A stretch of DNA of 64,000 nt from Gaiellasilicea sp963705515 (GCA_963705515.1 CAVPJV010000001.1:1-64000), one strand, 5' to 3'; numbered from the stretch's first letter, positions 42,487 through 52,066 are shown. The notes: a model not told the origin generated them from the letters alone. A program made the numbers and translations.

Positions 42487-43941
42487 TCAGCCCTGCGGAC
42501 GAACCGGGCTCGTCCGGGCGGACGACACCGGAGCGGGCGGTGCGACGACCTGCAGGTGCCGGAGGTGGGGGCGGGAGCTGATCGAGACCGCGATTGCGGC
42601 GGCAACCAGAGCGGTGACTGCACTGAGCCCGAATGTGAGCGTGTAGGCGGACTCGGCCGGGATGGACGAGTCGCCGATCGTGCGGGCGGTGAGCACCAAC
42701 GCGCCCACCTGGCCGCCGACCACGCCGCCGATGGCGCGGACGACGGTGTTCATGCCGGCCGCGATGCCCATCTCGCGCGGGTCGACGTTGTCTGCGATCA
42801 GGCCGGCCATCGAGGCGAAGGCGGAGCCGACGCCGAGCCCGAGCAGCGCGCTCGCGAGCAGGACCGAGCCGGGCTCGGCGTGCACGAACGCGAACAGGAG
42901 TGCGGCGACGCTGACGATCAGCATGCCGCCCGCGAGTGCCCATTTCGAGCCATAGCGGCGCCCGACCGCGCCCGCGATCGGCCCGGCGACGAGCATGGCG
43001 AGCGAGCTCGGCAGCAGGTACAGCCCCGCCTTCGTGGCGCTCGCCCCGAAGCCGTAGCCGTGCTCCGGGTCGGTCTCGACGAAGGTGGGGATGAGGATGA
43101 AGCAGCTGAAGAGCGCGAAGCCCGAGATCAGCGTCGCGATGTTGGTGAGCAGGATCGGCCTGTGCGCGAGCATGTGCAGGTCGACCATCGGCGAGCTCGA
43201 GCGCGACTCGACCACTCCCCAGAGCGCGAAGAAGATCGCCGAGAGCGCCACGACCCCGATGAGGAGCGGCGAGTCCCAACCCCAGTGCTCGCCCTCCGTC
43301 AGCGCGAGCATCAGTGAGATCAACGCAGCCGAGAGAAGGAGCGCGCCCGGGACGTCGACCTTCGACGGGCTGCGGATCGGTGACTCGGGGACGTAGCGGT
43401 CGATCAGCACGATCGAGAGCGCGACGGGAATCGAGCCGAGCAGGAAGAGGTAGCGCCACGAGAAGTTGTCGACGATCAGGCCGGAGAGCACGATCCCGAA
43501 GCCGCCGCCGACGCCCCAGACCGCGGAGAGTAGGCCGATCCCGACCTTGACCTTCTCGGGCGGGAACTCGTCGCGGATGATCGCGAAGCTGAGCGGAAAG
43601 AGCGCGGCGCCCGCACCCGAGACGATGCGGAAGCCGATCAGCGACCAGAGGTTCCAGGCGAAGGCCGCCCCGAGGCATCCGGCGAGGAAGAGGCCGAGGC
43701 TGATCAGCAGCAGCCGCTCCTTGCCGAACTGGTCGCCGAGGCGGCCGAGGATCGGCGTCAGCACCGCCCCCGAGACGAGGAAGCCCGTCAGGATCCAGGT
43801 CGTCCAGGCCGTGCTCGAGCCGAAGGCGTCCTGGAACGTGCGGAGCGCCGGGAAGACCATCGTCTGCTGGAGCGAGAACGCGGCGCCGGCCAGGGTCAGG
43901 ATCCCGAGCGTGACGTTATGGTGCTGGCGGCCGCGATCCAT
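42487..43941 (-). CDS. MFS transporter, DHA2 (EmrB/QacA) family
   Basis: 484 aa with 14 predicted helices. Conserved motif A is GRLGDQFGKERLL in the first loop, and motif C-like GAGAALFPLSFAII follows. Members of this group export drugs or toxic metabolites with proton antiport. TAGCGT (43948-43953) lies 6 nt before the ATG, so its message is probably leaderless. No TetR/MarR regulator is adjacent, unusual for this family. Confidence 0.9.
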   Translation of the reverse strand: MDRGRQHHNVTLGILTLAGAAFSLQQTMVFPALRTFQDAFGSSTAWTTWILTGFLVSGAVLTPILGRLGDQFGKERLLLISLGLFLAGCLGAAFAWNLWSLIGFRIVSGAGAALFPLSFAIIRDEFPPEKVKVGIGLLSAVWGVGGGFGIVLSGLIVDNFSWRYLFLLGSIPVALSIVLIDRYVPESPIRSPSKVDVPGALLLSAALISLMLALTEGEHWGWDSPLLIGVVALSAIFFALWGVVESRSSSPMVDLHMLAHRPILLTNIATLISGFALFSCFILIPTFVETDPEHGYGFGASATKAGLYLLPSSLAMLVAGPIAGAVGRRYGSKWALAGGMLIVSVAALLFAFVHAEPGSVLLASALLGLGVGSAFASMAGLIADNVDPREMGIAAGMNTVVRAIGGVVGGQVGALVLTARTIGDSSIPAESAYTLTFGLSAVTALVAAAIAVSISSRPHLRHLQVVAPPAPVSSARTSPVRPQG

Positions 43942-43947
43942 CGTCGC

Positions 43948-43953
43948 ACGCTA
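43948..43953 (-). promoter_or_regulatory. -10 element (TAGCGT) of the MFS gene
   Basis: TAGCGT on the minus strand ends 6 nt before the ATG at 43941. Confidence 0.45.
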
Positions 43954-44080
43954 GCGACGGTTTCGCGTGGCGCGACGTCAGTAGTTTCGAGCAGCCCAGC
44001 CGAGGGTTTCCCCGATGCCGCCCCGGCCTCGGCGTGAGACGGTCACTAGCGGCCAACCGTCGAGAAAAGGAGGCCACAGG

Positions 44081-44365
44081 ATGTTCACCTACGTCGGGCT
44101 GATCAAGCTCACGCCGCAAGGCAGGGAGCAGCTCACGAAGGCGCCCGAGTACCTCGACAAGATCCGCGTGATCGTCGAGGAGGAGGGCGGGAAGCTCGAG
44201 GAGACGTACGCGATCATGGGTCCGTGGGACTTCTTCGCGATCGTCAAGTACCCGGACAACGAGACCGCGTTCCGCGTGCTCGCCAAGATCGGGCTACTCG
44301 AGGTCGTCGAGACGGAGACGTTCCCGGCCGAGAAGGTCGACGTCTTCCTGAAGGCGCTCGTCTAG
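44081..44365 (+). CDS. GYD-domain protein
   Basis: 94 aa, ferredoxin-like alpha/beta fold. MFTYVGLIKLTPQGREQL, then the GPWDFFAIVKYPDN motif of the GYD family and a beta-strand end VETETFPAEKV. Family members are small dimeric or oligomeric proteins of uncertain role. AAAGGAGG 8 nt upstream fixes the start, so this gene uses a leadered mRNA. Confidence 0.85.
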   Translation: MFTYVGLIKLTPQGREQLTKAPEYLDKIRVIVEEEGGKLEETYAIMGPWDFFAIVKYPDNETAFRVLAKIGLLEVVETETFPAEKVDVFLKALV

Positions 44366-44385
44366 AGCGACACCCGGCGGCGCGA

Positions 44386-44404
44386 CGGGCCCTCACCGGG
44401 CCCG
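44386..44404. terminator. hairpin between convergent GYD and ettA genes
   Basis: CGGGCCC-TCACC-GGGCCCG, lengthened by GCG/CGC past a bulge. Placed between two convergent stop codons. Confidence 0.6.
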
Positions 44405-44426
44405 CGCGCCGCGGGCCGCTCGACGC

Positions 44427-46097
<1,671 letters not shown>

Positions 46098-46105
46098 GAC
46101 CCGGC

Positions 46106-46111
46106 ACGATA
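46106..46111 (-). promoter_or_regulatory. -10 element (TATCGT) of ettA, overlapping the divergent MaoC -10
   Basis: TATCGT on the minus strand ends 8 nt before the ettA TTG. On the plus strand CACGAT (46105-46110) ends 6 nt before the MaoC ATG, so both promoters would use nearly the same six base pairs. Confidence 0.4.
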
Positions 46112-46116
46112 GCCGC

Positions 46117-46563
46117 ATGCCAGACCTCCACTTCGAGGACTTCGAGCCCGGCCAGGTCTACGAGCTCGGCACCCGCCTCGTCACCGAGAGCGAGATCGTC
46201 GCCTTCGCGCGCGAGTGGGATCCGCAACCGTTCCACATCGACCCGGAGGCGGCGAAGGAGTCCGCCTTCGGCGGCCTGATCGCCAGCGGCTGGCAGACGG
46301 GCGCGATGTGGATGCGCATGTACGTCGACACGATGCTCGGTTCGGCGGCGCGCGGCTCGCCCGGGATCGAAGAGCTCCGCTGGCTCGCGCCGGTGCGCCC
46401 GGACGACACGCTCTCCGGCCGCCTGACGGTGCTCGAGGCGACGCCGTCGGCGACGAGACCGGACCGCGGCACGATCCGGATCCGCGGCGAGATGGTGAAC
46501 CAGGACGGGGTCACCGTGATGTCGATGACGTCGCGCGGCCACTTCGGGCGGCGCCCGGCATGA
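46117..46563 (+). CDS. MaoC-like hydratase (hotdog fold)
   Basis: 148 aa. FEDFEPGQVYELGTRLVTESEIVAFAREWDPQPFHID carries the (R)-enoyl-CoA hydratase motif with Asp and His (DPQPFHID) and GLIASGWQTGAMW follows. Likely hydrates an enoyl-CoA. It overlaps the methyltransferase start by ATGA and has its start 19 nt from that of divergent ettA. Confidence 0.9.
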   Translation: MPDLHFEDFEPGQVYELGTRLVTESEIVAFAREWDPQPFHIDPEAAKESAFGGLIASGWQTGAMWMRMYVDTMLGSAARGSPGIEELRWLAPVRPDDTLSGRLTVLEATPSATRPDRGTIRIRGEMVNQDGVTVMSMTSRGHFGRRPA

Positions 46564-47204
46564 CCGGTTGCTGCGCGCGCCACGGGCAGGAGGAGTTCTT
46601 CGGCGAGAAGACTGCGGCCAACGACGCGCGCAAGTACCGGCGGAAGGGCCCCGATCCGATGGCCCGCTCGCTCGCGCGCCGGGCGGCGGCGCGCGGCGTC
46701 GAGGGCGCCAGTGTGCTCGAGATCGGCGGCGGTGTCGGCCAGGTGGCGCTCGAGCTGCTCAAGGAAGGCGCGGCGTCGGCCGAGGTGGTCGAGCTCCTCC
46801 CCGCCTACGAGCCGTTCGTGCGCTCGCTCGCGTCCGAGGCCGGGGTGGCGGAGAGGATCTCGTTCCGGACCGCCGACCTCGTCGCCGAGCCCACGTCCGC
46901 GGCTCCCGTCGACGTCGTCGTCATGAACAAGGTCGTCTGCTGCACGCCCGACGGGGTCGCGCTGGCCGGGATCGGCGCCTCACTGGCCCGTCGCGCGCTC
47001 GTGCTCAGCTTCCCGCGCCAGGTCTGGTGGGCCCGGGCGGGTCTCGGGACGCTGAACGCCTACCTGCGGCTGCGCCGCCGCCGCTTCCGCGTCTTCGTCC
47101 ACCCGCAGGCCGCGGTCGAGGGCGCGATCGAGGCTCACGGCCTCACCCGCGTCTCGGAGCGAAACGGGCCCCTCTTCAGGATCGCGGCCTTCGAGCGCGT
47201 CTAG
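46560..47204 (+). CDS. class I SAM-dependent methyltransferase
   Basis: 214 aa from the ATG in an ATGA overlap with the MaoC gene. The SAM motif is VLEIGGGVGQVALELL near 50-65; VVMNKVVCCTPDG follows the usual motif II position, as in Mg-protoporphyrin-like methyltransferases. An N-terminal CC pair (TGCCARHG) may bind a metal. Substrate unknown. Confidence 0.85.
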   Translation: MTGCCARHGQEEFFGEKTAANDARKYRRKGPDPMARSLARRAAARGVEGASVLEIGGGVGQVALELLKEGAASAEVVELLPAYEPFVRSLASEAGVAERISFRTADLVAEPTSAAPVDVVVMNKVVCCTPDGVALAGIGASLARRALVLSFPRQVWWARAGLGTLNAYLRLRRRRFRVFVHPQAAVEGAIEAHGLTRVSERNGPLFRIAAFERV

Positions 47205-47207
47205 GCT
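47202..47207 (+). promoter_or_regulatory. -10 element (TAGGCT) of the LON-domain gene
   Basis: TAGGCT overlaps the methyltransferase stop codon and ends 6 nt before the ATG at 47214. Confidence 0.4.
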
Positions 47208-47213
47208 TCGGCG

Positions 47214-47828
47214 ATGAACGAGCTCGGCCTCTTTCCGCTCGGAATCGTGCTGCTTCCCACCGAGCAGATCCCGCTCCACATCTTCGAGGAGCGCTACCAG
47301 GAGCTCATCGGCGAGTGCATGGAGGAGGACCGCGAGTTCGGGCTCGTCTACGCCGACGAGGATGGGCTTCGCGAGATCGGGACGCGCGCGGCGGTGACCG
47401 AGGTGCTCGACCGCTTCGATGACGGGCGCCTGAACATCGTCGCCGAGGGACGCGAGCGGTTCCGGCTCGTCGAGCTCACCGGAGGGCGCGCGTTCCAGAC
47501 AGGGATCGTCGAGGAGATCGCCGACGACCCGGACGTCGCCGACCCCGAGGACACCCAGCACGCGATCGAGCTCTACCATCGCCTCGTCGAGTTGACCGGC
47601 GCCGAGGTCGAGGAGCCGCGGCTCGACGTCGTCCAGCTCTCGTTCGAGCTCGCCGGCCGCTTCGAGTTCGCCCCGGCGCTGAAGCAGCGGCTGCTGCAGC
47701 TGACCTCCGAGCGCAGCCGGATGAAGCTGCTCGCGGAGCTGCTCGAGGGCGCGGCCACCGCGGTCGAGCGCGAGCGCGAGATCGCCGAGCGCGCCCAGGG
47801 CAACGGCAAGGTCGACCCCAGGGGCTGA
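47214..47828 (+). CDS. stand-alone LON substrate-binding-domain protein
   Basis: 204 aa. LGLFPLGIVLLPTEQIPLHIFEERY is the opening of the Lon N-terminal (PUA-like) domain, followed by a helical bundle; no ATPase or protease is attached. Such proteins occur across actinobacteria with unknown function, perhaps as adaptors. Full-length Lon is elsewhere in this window (819-3203). Confidence 0.88.
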   Translation: MNELGLFPLGIVLLPTEQIPLHIFEERYQELIGECMEEDREFGLVYADEDGLREIGTRAAVTEVLDRFDDGRLNIVAEGRERFRLVELTGGRAFQTGIVEEIADDPDVADPEDTQHAIELYHRLVELTGAEVEEPRLDVVQLSFELAGRFEFAPALKQRLLQLTSERSRMKLLAELLEGAATAVEREREIAERAQGNGKVDPRG

Positions 47829-47832
47829 CACG

Positions 47833-47838
47833 TACCAT
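47833..47838 (+). promoter_or_regulatory. -10 element (TACCAT) of sufS
   Basis: TACCAT ends 6 nt before the sufS ATG at 47845; no Shine-Dalgarno sequence. Confidence 0.5.
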
Positions 47839-47844
47839 GACGCC

Positions 47845-49089
47845 ATGGCAGTGACCGCCGACGCGAAGCTCGACGTCCAGCGCATCCGCGCCGACTTCCC
47901 CTACCTCGAGGAGCTCTCGAACGGCAAGCCTGTGGCGTTCCTCGACTCGGCCGCGTCGACCCAGAAGCCGCGCCAAGTCCTCGATGCGCTCCACGACTTC
48001 TACTCGCACCGCTATGCGAACGTGCACCGCGGCGTCTACCGGCTCGCGGAGCGCGCGACCGAGGGCTACGAGGGTGCACGCGAGAAGGTGCGCGCGTTCG
48101 TCAACGCGCCCTCCACGCGCGAGGTGATCTTCACCCGCAGCGCGACGGAGGGGATCAACCTCGTCGCCTACGCGTGGGGGCTCGAGAACCTCGGCCCCGG
48201 CGACGTGGTCGTGATCACCGAGCTCGAGCACCATTCCAACTTCGTCCCCTGGCAGTTCGTCGCGAACCGAACCGGCGCGAGCTTCCGCCACATCCCGATC
48301 GACGACGCGGGCGAGCTGCAGCTCGACGCGCTCGCCGAGATCGCGGCCTCGGGGAAGGTCAAGGTCGTCGCCAACAACCTCGTCTCGAACTCGCTCGGGA
48401 CGATCAACCCGGTCGAGAAGCTGGCGGCGTGGGCGCACGAGCAGGGCGCGATCATGGTCGTCGACGCCGCGCAGGCGGCGCCGCACCGGCCGATCGACGT
48501 CCAGGCACTCGGCTGCGACTTCCTCGCCCTCTCCTCGCACAAGCTCTGCGGGCCGACCGGCGTCGGCGCCCTCTGGGGCCGGGCCGAGCTGCTCGAGCAG
48601 ATGTCGCCGTTCAACCTCGGCGGCGAGATGATCCGCTCGGTCGCCCTCGACCGGACGAGCTGGAACGAGCTGCCGTACAAGTTCGAGGCCGGCACGCCCG
48701 CGATCGCGGAGGCATACGGCTTCGGCGTCGCGATCGACTACCTCTCGGACATCGGCCTCGGCGCGATCGAGCGGCACGAGCACGAGCTGACCGAGTACGC
48801 GCTCGGCAGGCTCTCGGAGCTCGACTTCGTGCGCGTCTTCGGGCCGCCGCTGGAGCGGCGCGCCGGGATCGTCTCCTTCGACGTCGCCGGGATCCACCCG
48901 CACGACGTGGCGCAGATCCTCGACTGGGAGGGCGTCGCCGTCCGCGCCGGCCACCACTGCACGCAGCCGCTGATGGCGCGCCTCGGCGTCGCGGCGACGA
49001 CGCGCGCGAGCTTCTACCTCTACACGATCCCCGAGGAGATCGACCGCCTCGTCGACGGGTTGCACAAGGTCAAGCAGCACCTGGGATGA
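47845..49089 (+). CDS. sufS: cysteine desulfurase SufS
   Basis: 414-aa PLP enzyme that takes sulfur from cysteine for Fe-S clusters. The PLP lysine is K233 in LSSHKLCGPTGVG; the persulfide Cys is C372 in RAGHHCTQPLM, in the short loop typical of SufS rather than IscS. VITELEHHSNFVPWQ is also conserved. It begins a sufS-sufU-Rieske operon, with ATGA overlap to sufU. Confidence 0.96.
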   Translation: MAVTADAKLDVQRIRADFPYLEELSNGKPVAFLDSAASTQKPRQVLDALHDFYSHRYANVHRGVYRLAERATEGYEGAREKVRAFVNAPSTREVIFTRSATEGINLVAYAWGLENLGPGDVVVITELEHHSNFVPWQFVANRTGASFRHIPIDDAGELQLDALAEIAASGKVKVVANNLVSNSLGTINPVEKLAAWAHEQGAIMVVDAAQAAPHRPIDVQALGCDFLALSSHKLCGPTGVGALWGRAELLEQMSPFNLGGEMIRSVALDRTSWNELPYKFEAGTPAIAEAYGFGVAIDYLSDIGLGAIERHEHELTEYALGRLSELDFVRVFGPPLERRAGIVSFDVAGIHPHDVAQILDWEGVAVRAGHHCTQPLMARLGVAATTRASFYLYTIPEEIDRLVDGLHKVKQHLG

Positions 49090-49514
49090 GCGAGTTCGAC
49101 CAGCTGTACCGGGAGGTCATCCTCGACCACTACAAGAACCCGCGCGGGCACGGGCTGCTCGACGCCGCCGACGCGCAGGCGGAGGGCCAGAACCCGCTCT
49201 GCGGCGACGAGGTGACGGTCTCGCTTCGCTTCGACGGCGAGACGATCTCGGAGGTCGGCTTCGAGGGGCGGGGCTGTGCGATTTCGCAGGCGGCGACGTC
49301 GATGCTGACGGAGATCGTCGTCGGGCGGAACGCCGAGGAGGTGGCGAAGATGCCGAAGGAGGAGCTGCTCGAGGAGATCGGGATCCCGCTGACGCCGGTT
49401 CGGCTCAAGTGCGCACTGCTCGGGCTCGGGGTGCTGAAGGTGGCGCTGCACAAGTCGAAGGGAACGCCGCTGCCCGACGAGTGGACGCAGGGCGACGACC
49501 TGACGATTTCGTGA
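49086..49514 (+). CDS. sufU: SUF sulfur-transfer protein SufU
   Basis: 142 aa of the NifU/IscU fold. The three zinc/cluster cysteines are in NPLCGD (C39), GRGCAIS (C64) and RLKCALL; LYREVILDHYKNPRG is the conserved N-terminus. SufU accepts sulfur from SufS in organisms without SufE. It is coupled to sufS (ATGA) and to the Rieske gene (GTGA). Confidence 0.96.
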   Translation: MSEFDQLYREVILDHYKNPRGHGLLDAADAQAEGQNPLCGDEVTVSLRFDGETISEVGFEGRGCAISQAATSMLTEIVVGRNAEEVAKMPKEELLEEIGIPLTPVRLKCALLGLGVLKVALHKSKGTPLPDEWTQGDDLTIS

Positions 49515-49825
49515 CGGTCGACGTCTGCCCGGTGGACGAGCTGCCGCCGGGCCACGTGAAGATCATCTGGTCGGGGCCGCTCGCGATCGGGGTCTACAAC
49601 TGCGGCGGCAGCTACTACGCGCTCGAGGACCGCTGCTCGCACGACGACGGGCCGCTCTGCGAGGGCGTGTGGGAGGAGGACGAGTGCGTTGCCGTCTGCC
49701 CCCGCCACGGCTCCCGCTTCGACATCACGACGGGGCGGCCGCTGACGCTGCCGGCATACGAGCCGGTCGACACGTTCCCGGTCCGCGTCGAGGACGGCTG
49801 GGTCCGCGTCGAGGTCGGCGGCTAG
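49511..49825 (+). CDS. Rieske [2Fe-2S] ferredoxin-type protein
   Basis: 104 aa from GTG 49511. The two cluster motifs are CSHDDGPL and CPRHGSRF, which supply two Cys and two His. It is a soluble ferredoxin-like single domain, as in aromatic oxygenase electron carriers and in suf operons of actinobacteria. Its TAG is within CTAG, which also ends the convergent gene. Confidence 0.93.
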   Translation: MTVDVCPVDELPPGHVKIIWSGPLAIGVYNCGGSYYALEDRCSHDDGPLCEGVWEEDECVAVCPRHGSRFDITTGRPLTLPAYEPVDTFPVRVEDGWVRVEVGG

Positions 49826-50175
49826 GTCCGTTCGCGCACGCGGCGCGCGAAAACCTCAGGGTCGTCGACGTTGAGCACGACTCGCCGGTACTTGTGGCCG
49901 GTCAGGTCGAGCACGACCGCCCGCTCGCGGTCGTCCACGTCGAGAAACGACCAGGAGCCGTGCTCGCGGAAGCGCCCGCGCTGTGTGATCCCGAACGGCG
50001 GCGTCGAGAGGCCGACGCGGCCTGCGAGGAGGCTGGGTGGATCGGTGAGGCCGATCGAAACGGCGCCGACCGCCGTGTACGGGATGCGGACCTCGCGGAC
50101 AAACGTTGCGGCGACGTCGAGGCCGGAGTAGCGGACAAGGAGCTCGTCGTCCTCGAAGAGGATCCGCCGGCTCAC
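49822..50175 (-). CDS. 117-aa protein of unknown function, PH-like beta fold
   Basis: GTG 50175 to TAG sharing CTAG with the Rieske gene. Mostly predicted beta strands (LLVRYSGLDVAATFVREVRI, FLDVDDRERAVVLDL) ending in a helix (PEVFARRVRER), a layout like small PH-domain proteins. No catalytic motif. TACCAT (50182-50187) is 6 nt upstream. Confidence 0.7.
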   Translation of the reverse strand: MSRRILFEDDELLVRYSGLDVAATFVREVRIPYTAVGAVSIGLTDPPSLLAGRVGLSTPPFGITQRGRFREHGSWSFLDVDDRERAVVLDLTGHKYRRVVLNVDDPEVFARRVRERT

Positions 50176-50181
50176 GCTGAC

Positions 50182-50187
50182 ATGGTA
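50182..50187 (-). promoter_or_regulatory. -10 element (TACCAT) of the 117-aa gene
   Basis: TACCAT on the minus strand ends 6 nt before the GTG at 50175 and is 16 nt from the divergent -10 at 50204. Confidence 0.45.
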
Positions 50188-50203
50188 CGTCGCGGCGGCC
50201 TGC

Positions 50204-50209
50204 TACATT
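50204..50209 (+). promoter_or_regulatory. -10 element (TACATT) of the short RNA unit
   Basis: TACATT would start RNA near 50216, about 8 nt before an extended ribosome-binding site. Confidence 0.5.
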
Positions 50210-50241
50210 CTCGATATCCGCGGAAAGGAGGTGGTCCGGCA

Positions 50242-50283
50242 GTGGAGATTTCCAGTACGGGCAGTGGAGGTGTCAGCCGGTAG
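50242..50283 (+). CDS. 13-codon ORF behind an extended Shine-Dalgarno sequence
   Basis: GTG 50242 to TAG 50281-50283 encodes MEISSTGSGGVSR (GTG read as Met). The upstream AAAGGAGGTGGTCC can pair over 14 nt with the conserved 3' end of 16S rRNA (GGATCACCTCCTTT) with one G-U pair, far stronger than any other site in the window. Spacing from GGAGG to GTG is 10 nt. Probably a regulatory peptide or a ribosome-capture site. Confidence 0.45.
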   Translation: MEISSTGSGGVSR

Positions 50284-50421
50284 GGACGTGCCCCTGGGAC
50301 CTGCAAGGGGAATCGTCTAGCCAGCGTAGGGGGCCCGCGGATGATGGTGCGGAAGCGCATCGCACCGGACGCGCCGCTTCGGCAGGAAGCGTCTCTGCCA
50401 ATACAGGCTGGTACCGAAGAT

Positions 50422-50454
50422 CGAAGGGCCGCGCAAGCGGCCCTTCGTCTTTCT
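50422..50454 (+). terminator. intrinsic terminator, 11-bp stem with GCAA loop and T-rich tail
   Basis: CGAAGGGCCGC (50422-50432), GCAA, GCGGCCCTTCG (50437-50447), then TCTTTCT. The only hairpin in the window with a clear T-rich tail. Confidence 0.85.
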
Positions 50455-50460
50455 GGGACC

Positions 50461-50577
50461 TGTCCGGGGTCAGACCCCGTCGTGTCCCTTTCAGACGGAT
50501 GCGGTTCCGCGTCTGAGTAGGCGAAAGTCCGCAACCGCCGCGGCCCTTTGAGGCGTGACGGGGTCTGACCCCGGACA
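50461..50577. mobile_element. orphan REPIN-like element related to the transposase-flanking repeats
   Basis: TGTCCGGGGTCAGACCCCGTC (50461-50481) and its exact inverse (50557-50577) bracket 75 nt. The middle contains a hairpin (TCAGAC 50491-50496 with GTCTGA 50511-50516, and GCGG/CCGC inside). The end palindromes are the same as those around the transposase at 24.2-24.7 kb, and similarity extends into the flanks (CCCCGGACAT). With no gene inside, it is a non-autonomous copy. Confidence 0.8.
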
Positions 50578-50590
50578 TGGCTAAGCCGGA

Positions 50591-51484
50591 CTAGCCGCTC
50601 TTGGATGTGGCGCGGCGGAGCTGCTCGTCGAGCGGGACGAGCGGGAGGCCGAACGTGTCGACCGCGTCCGAGTTCGAGACGACGTTGTCGCCGGCCGCCA
50701 GCATCTTCAACTGGTCGCGTGTGACCGGGGGCTTCGGCAGCTTCTCGAGCACCGCCGCCTGCGCACGCATCAGGGCGAACGGCAGATGCACGCTCGGACG
50801 ACGTGATCCCTGCGCCTGCTTCAGGCGCGACCAGAACTCGTTCCACGTCACCACGTCCGGCCCGCCGAGCTCGAACATCCTGTTCGCTGCCTCCGGCTTC
50901 TCGACCCCGGCCGCGAAGTAGGCAGCCACATCGTCGACCCAGATCGGCTGGATCCGCTGCGTCCCCGGCCCGACGATCGGCGTCACCGGCGCCAGCTTCG
51001 CGATCTTCTTGAACTGGCCAAGGGCGCCGCCGTCGCGCCCGAAGACGAAGCTCGGGCGGAAGATGACGTGCGCGAGCCCGGACGCCTTCACGTCCTGCTC
51101 CATCTGCCACTTCGCGCCGTAGTAGGGGACGAGATCCTTCGTCTCCTCGGTCGTCCCGAGCGCGGACATCAGCACGAACCTCCGCACGCCTGCCCCGCGG
51201 GCGGCCTCGAGCAGGTCGCGCGTGCCCTGCTCCATCACGGTGCGGAACTCCTCCGGCATGCCGGTCAGGATCGCGACGAGGTGGACGACGACGTCCTGTG
51301 AATCTGCAGCTTCGCGCAGGCTCGCCGGGTCGGTCATCGAGCCGGATACCGCTTCCTGGCTCGGCAGGTCGGCGCTCGATCCTTCGCTGTGCTCGAGGAC
51401 CCGCACCGTGTGGCCGTCGTCGACGAGCCGCTGCACGACGGCCGGGCCGACGAAGCCCGTCGCACCGGTGACGAGGATCCTCAC
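50591..51484 (-). CDS. NAD(P)-binding SDR, NDUFA9-like / complex I 39-kDa type
   Basis: 297 aa, atypical extended SDR. Rossmann motif TGATGFVGPAVVQRL; the YYGAKWQMEQ segment stands where YxxxK is expected (Y-x-x-x-K = YGAKW region), and GPGTQRIQPIWVDDVA is typical of NmrA/NDUFA9-like proteins. Probable NADP-binding isomerase/reductase or chaperone; substrate unknown. GTG start in a GTGA overlap with dcd. Confidence 0.88.
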   Translation of the reverse strand: MRILVTGATGFVGPAVVQRLVDDGHTVRVLEHSEGSSADLPSQEAVSGSMTDPASLREAADSQDVVVHLVAILTGMPEEFRTVMEQGTRDLLEAARGAGVRRFVLMSALGTTEETKDLVPYYGAKWQMEQDVKASGLAHVIFRPSFVFGRDGGALGQFKKIAKLAPVTPIVGPGTQRIQPIWVDDVAAYFAAGVEKPEAANRMFELGGPDVVTWNEFWSRLKQAQGSRRPSVHLPFALMRAQAAVLEKLPKPPVTRDQLKMLAAGDNVVSNSDAVDTFGLPLVPLDEQLRRATSKSG

Positions 51485-52047
51485 GCCTCGAAGTTCTTCC
51501 AGTAGCGGCTCGGCGTCGGCCCCTTCTGGCCCTGGTACTTGGAGCCGAGCCCGCCGGAGCCGTACGGCTTCTCAGCCGGCTCGCTCAGCTGCACGAACGA
51601 GAGCTGGCCGATCTTCATCCCGTGGTAGATCGTGATCGGAAGGTTCGCGACGTTCGAGAGCTCGAGCGTGACGTGGCCGTCCCAGCCCGGGTCGATGAAG
51701 CCCGCCGTCGAGTGGATCAGCAGACCGAGCCGGCCGAGCGAGCTCTTCCCCTCCAGTCGCGCGACGAGGTCGTCGGGCAGCCGTACCCGCTCGAGCGTCG
51801 AGCCGAGCACGAATTCGCCCGGATGGAGGATGAACGGGGTCTCGTCGTCGATCTCGACGAGCTCGGTCAGCTCCTCCTGCTCCTGTTTGACGTCGATGTA
51901 GGGGTAGCGCGAGTTGCGGAAGACGCGGAAGTAGCGGTCGACGCGCACATCGAGGCTCGACGGCTGCATCAGCGAGTCGTCGTACGGTTCGACCTCGATC
52001 CGTCCCGCGTCGAGGAGCCGTCGGATCGTCACGTCGCTGAGAACCAC
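51481..52047 (-). CDS. dcd: dCTP deaminase
   Basis: 188 aa. The active-site motifs are EGKSSLGRLGL and HSTAGFIDPGWDGHVTLE, with the Glu general base; MQPSSLDVR is the N-terminal substrate region. Makes dUTP from dCTP; many actinobacterial relatives also remove pyrophosphate to give dUMP, which cannot be decided here. GTG start with TAGAAT 6 nt upstream. Confidence 0.96.
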   Translation of the reverse strand: MVLSDVTIRRLLDAGRIEVEPYDDSLMQPSSLDVRVDRYFRVFRNSRYPYIDVKQEQEELTELVEIDDETPFILHPGEFVLGSTLERVRLPDDLVARLEGKSSLGRLGLLIHSTAGFIDPGWDGHVTLELSNVANLPITIYHGMKIGQLSFVQLSEPAEKPYGSGGLGSKYQGQKGPTPSRYWKNFEA

Positions 52048-52053
52048 GCGCCG

Positions 52054-52059
52054 ATTCTA
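52054..52059 (-). promoter_or_regulatory. -10 element (TAGAAT) of dcd
   Basis: TAGAAT on the minus strand ends 6 nt before the dcd GTG; leaderless layout. Confidence 0.55.
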
Positions 52060-52066
52060 CGGTCCG

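Larger units (their letters stand above)
50210..50454 (+). ncRNA. candidate short structured transcript with leader ORF
   Basis: A gene-free stretch bounded by a -10 (50204-50209) and an intrinsic terminator (50422-50454), so an RNA of about 235 nt is predicted. It holds an AAAGGAGGTGGTCC ribosome-binding site at 50224-50237, a 13-codon ORF (50242-50283), and then about 135 nt with no ORF but several GC-rich pairing segments. No protein gene follows on this strand, so it is not an ordinary leader. Identity unknown. Confidence 0.5.

Noticed and set aside
50224..50240. AAAGGAGGTGGTCC as a fragment of a reversed 16S rRNA gene
   Set aside because: Similarity stops at the anti-Shine-Dalgarno region and no other rRNA sequence surrounds it; a ribosome-binding site explains it.
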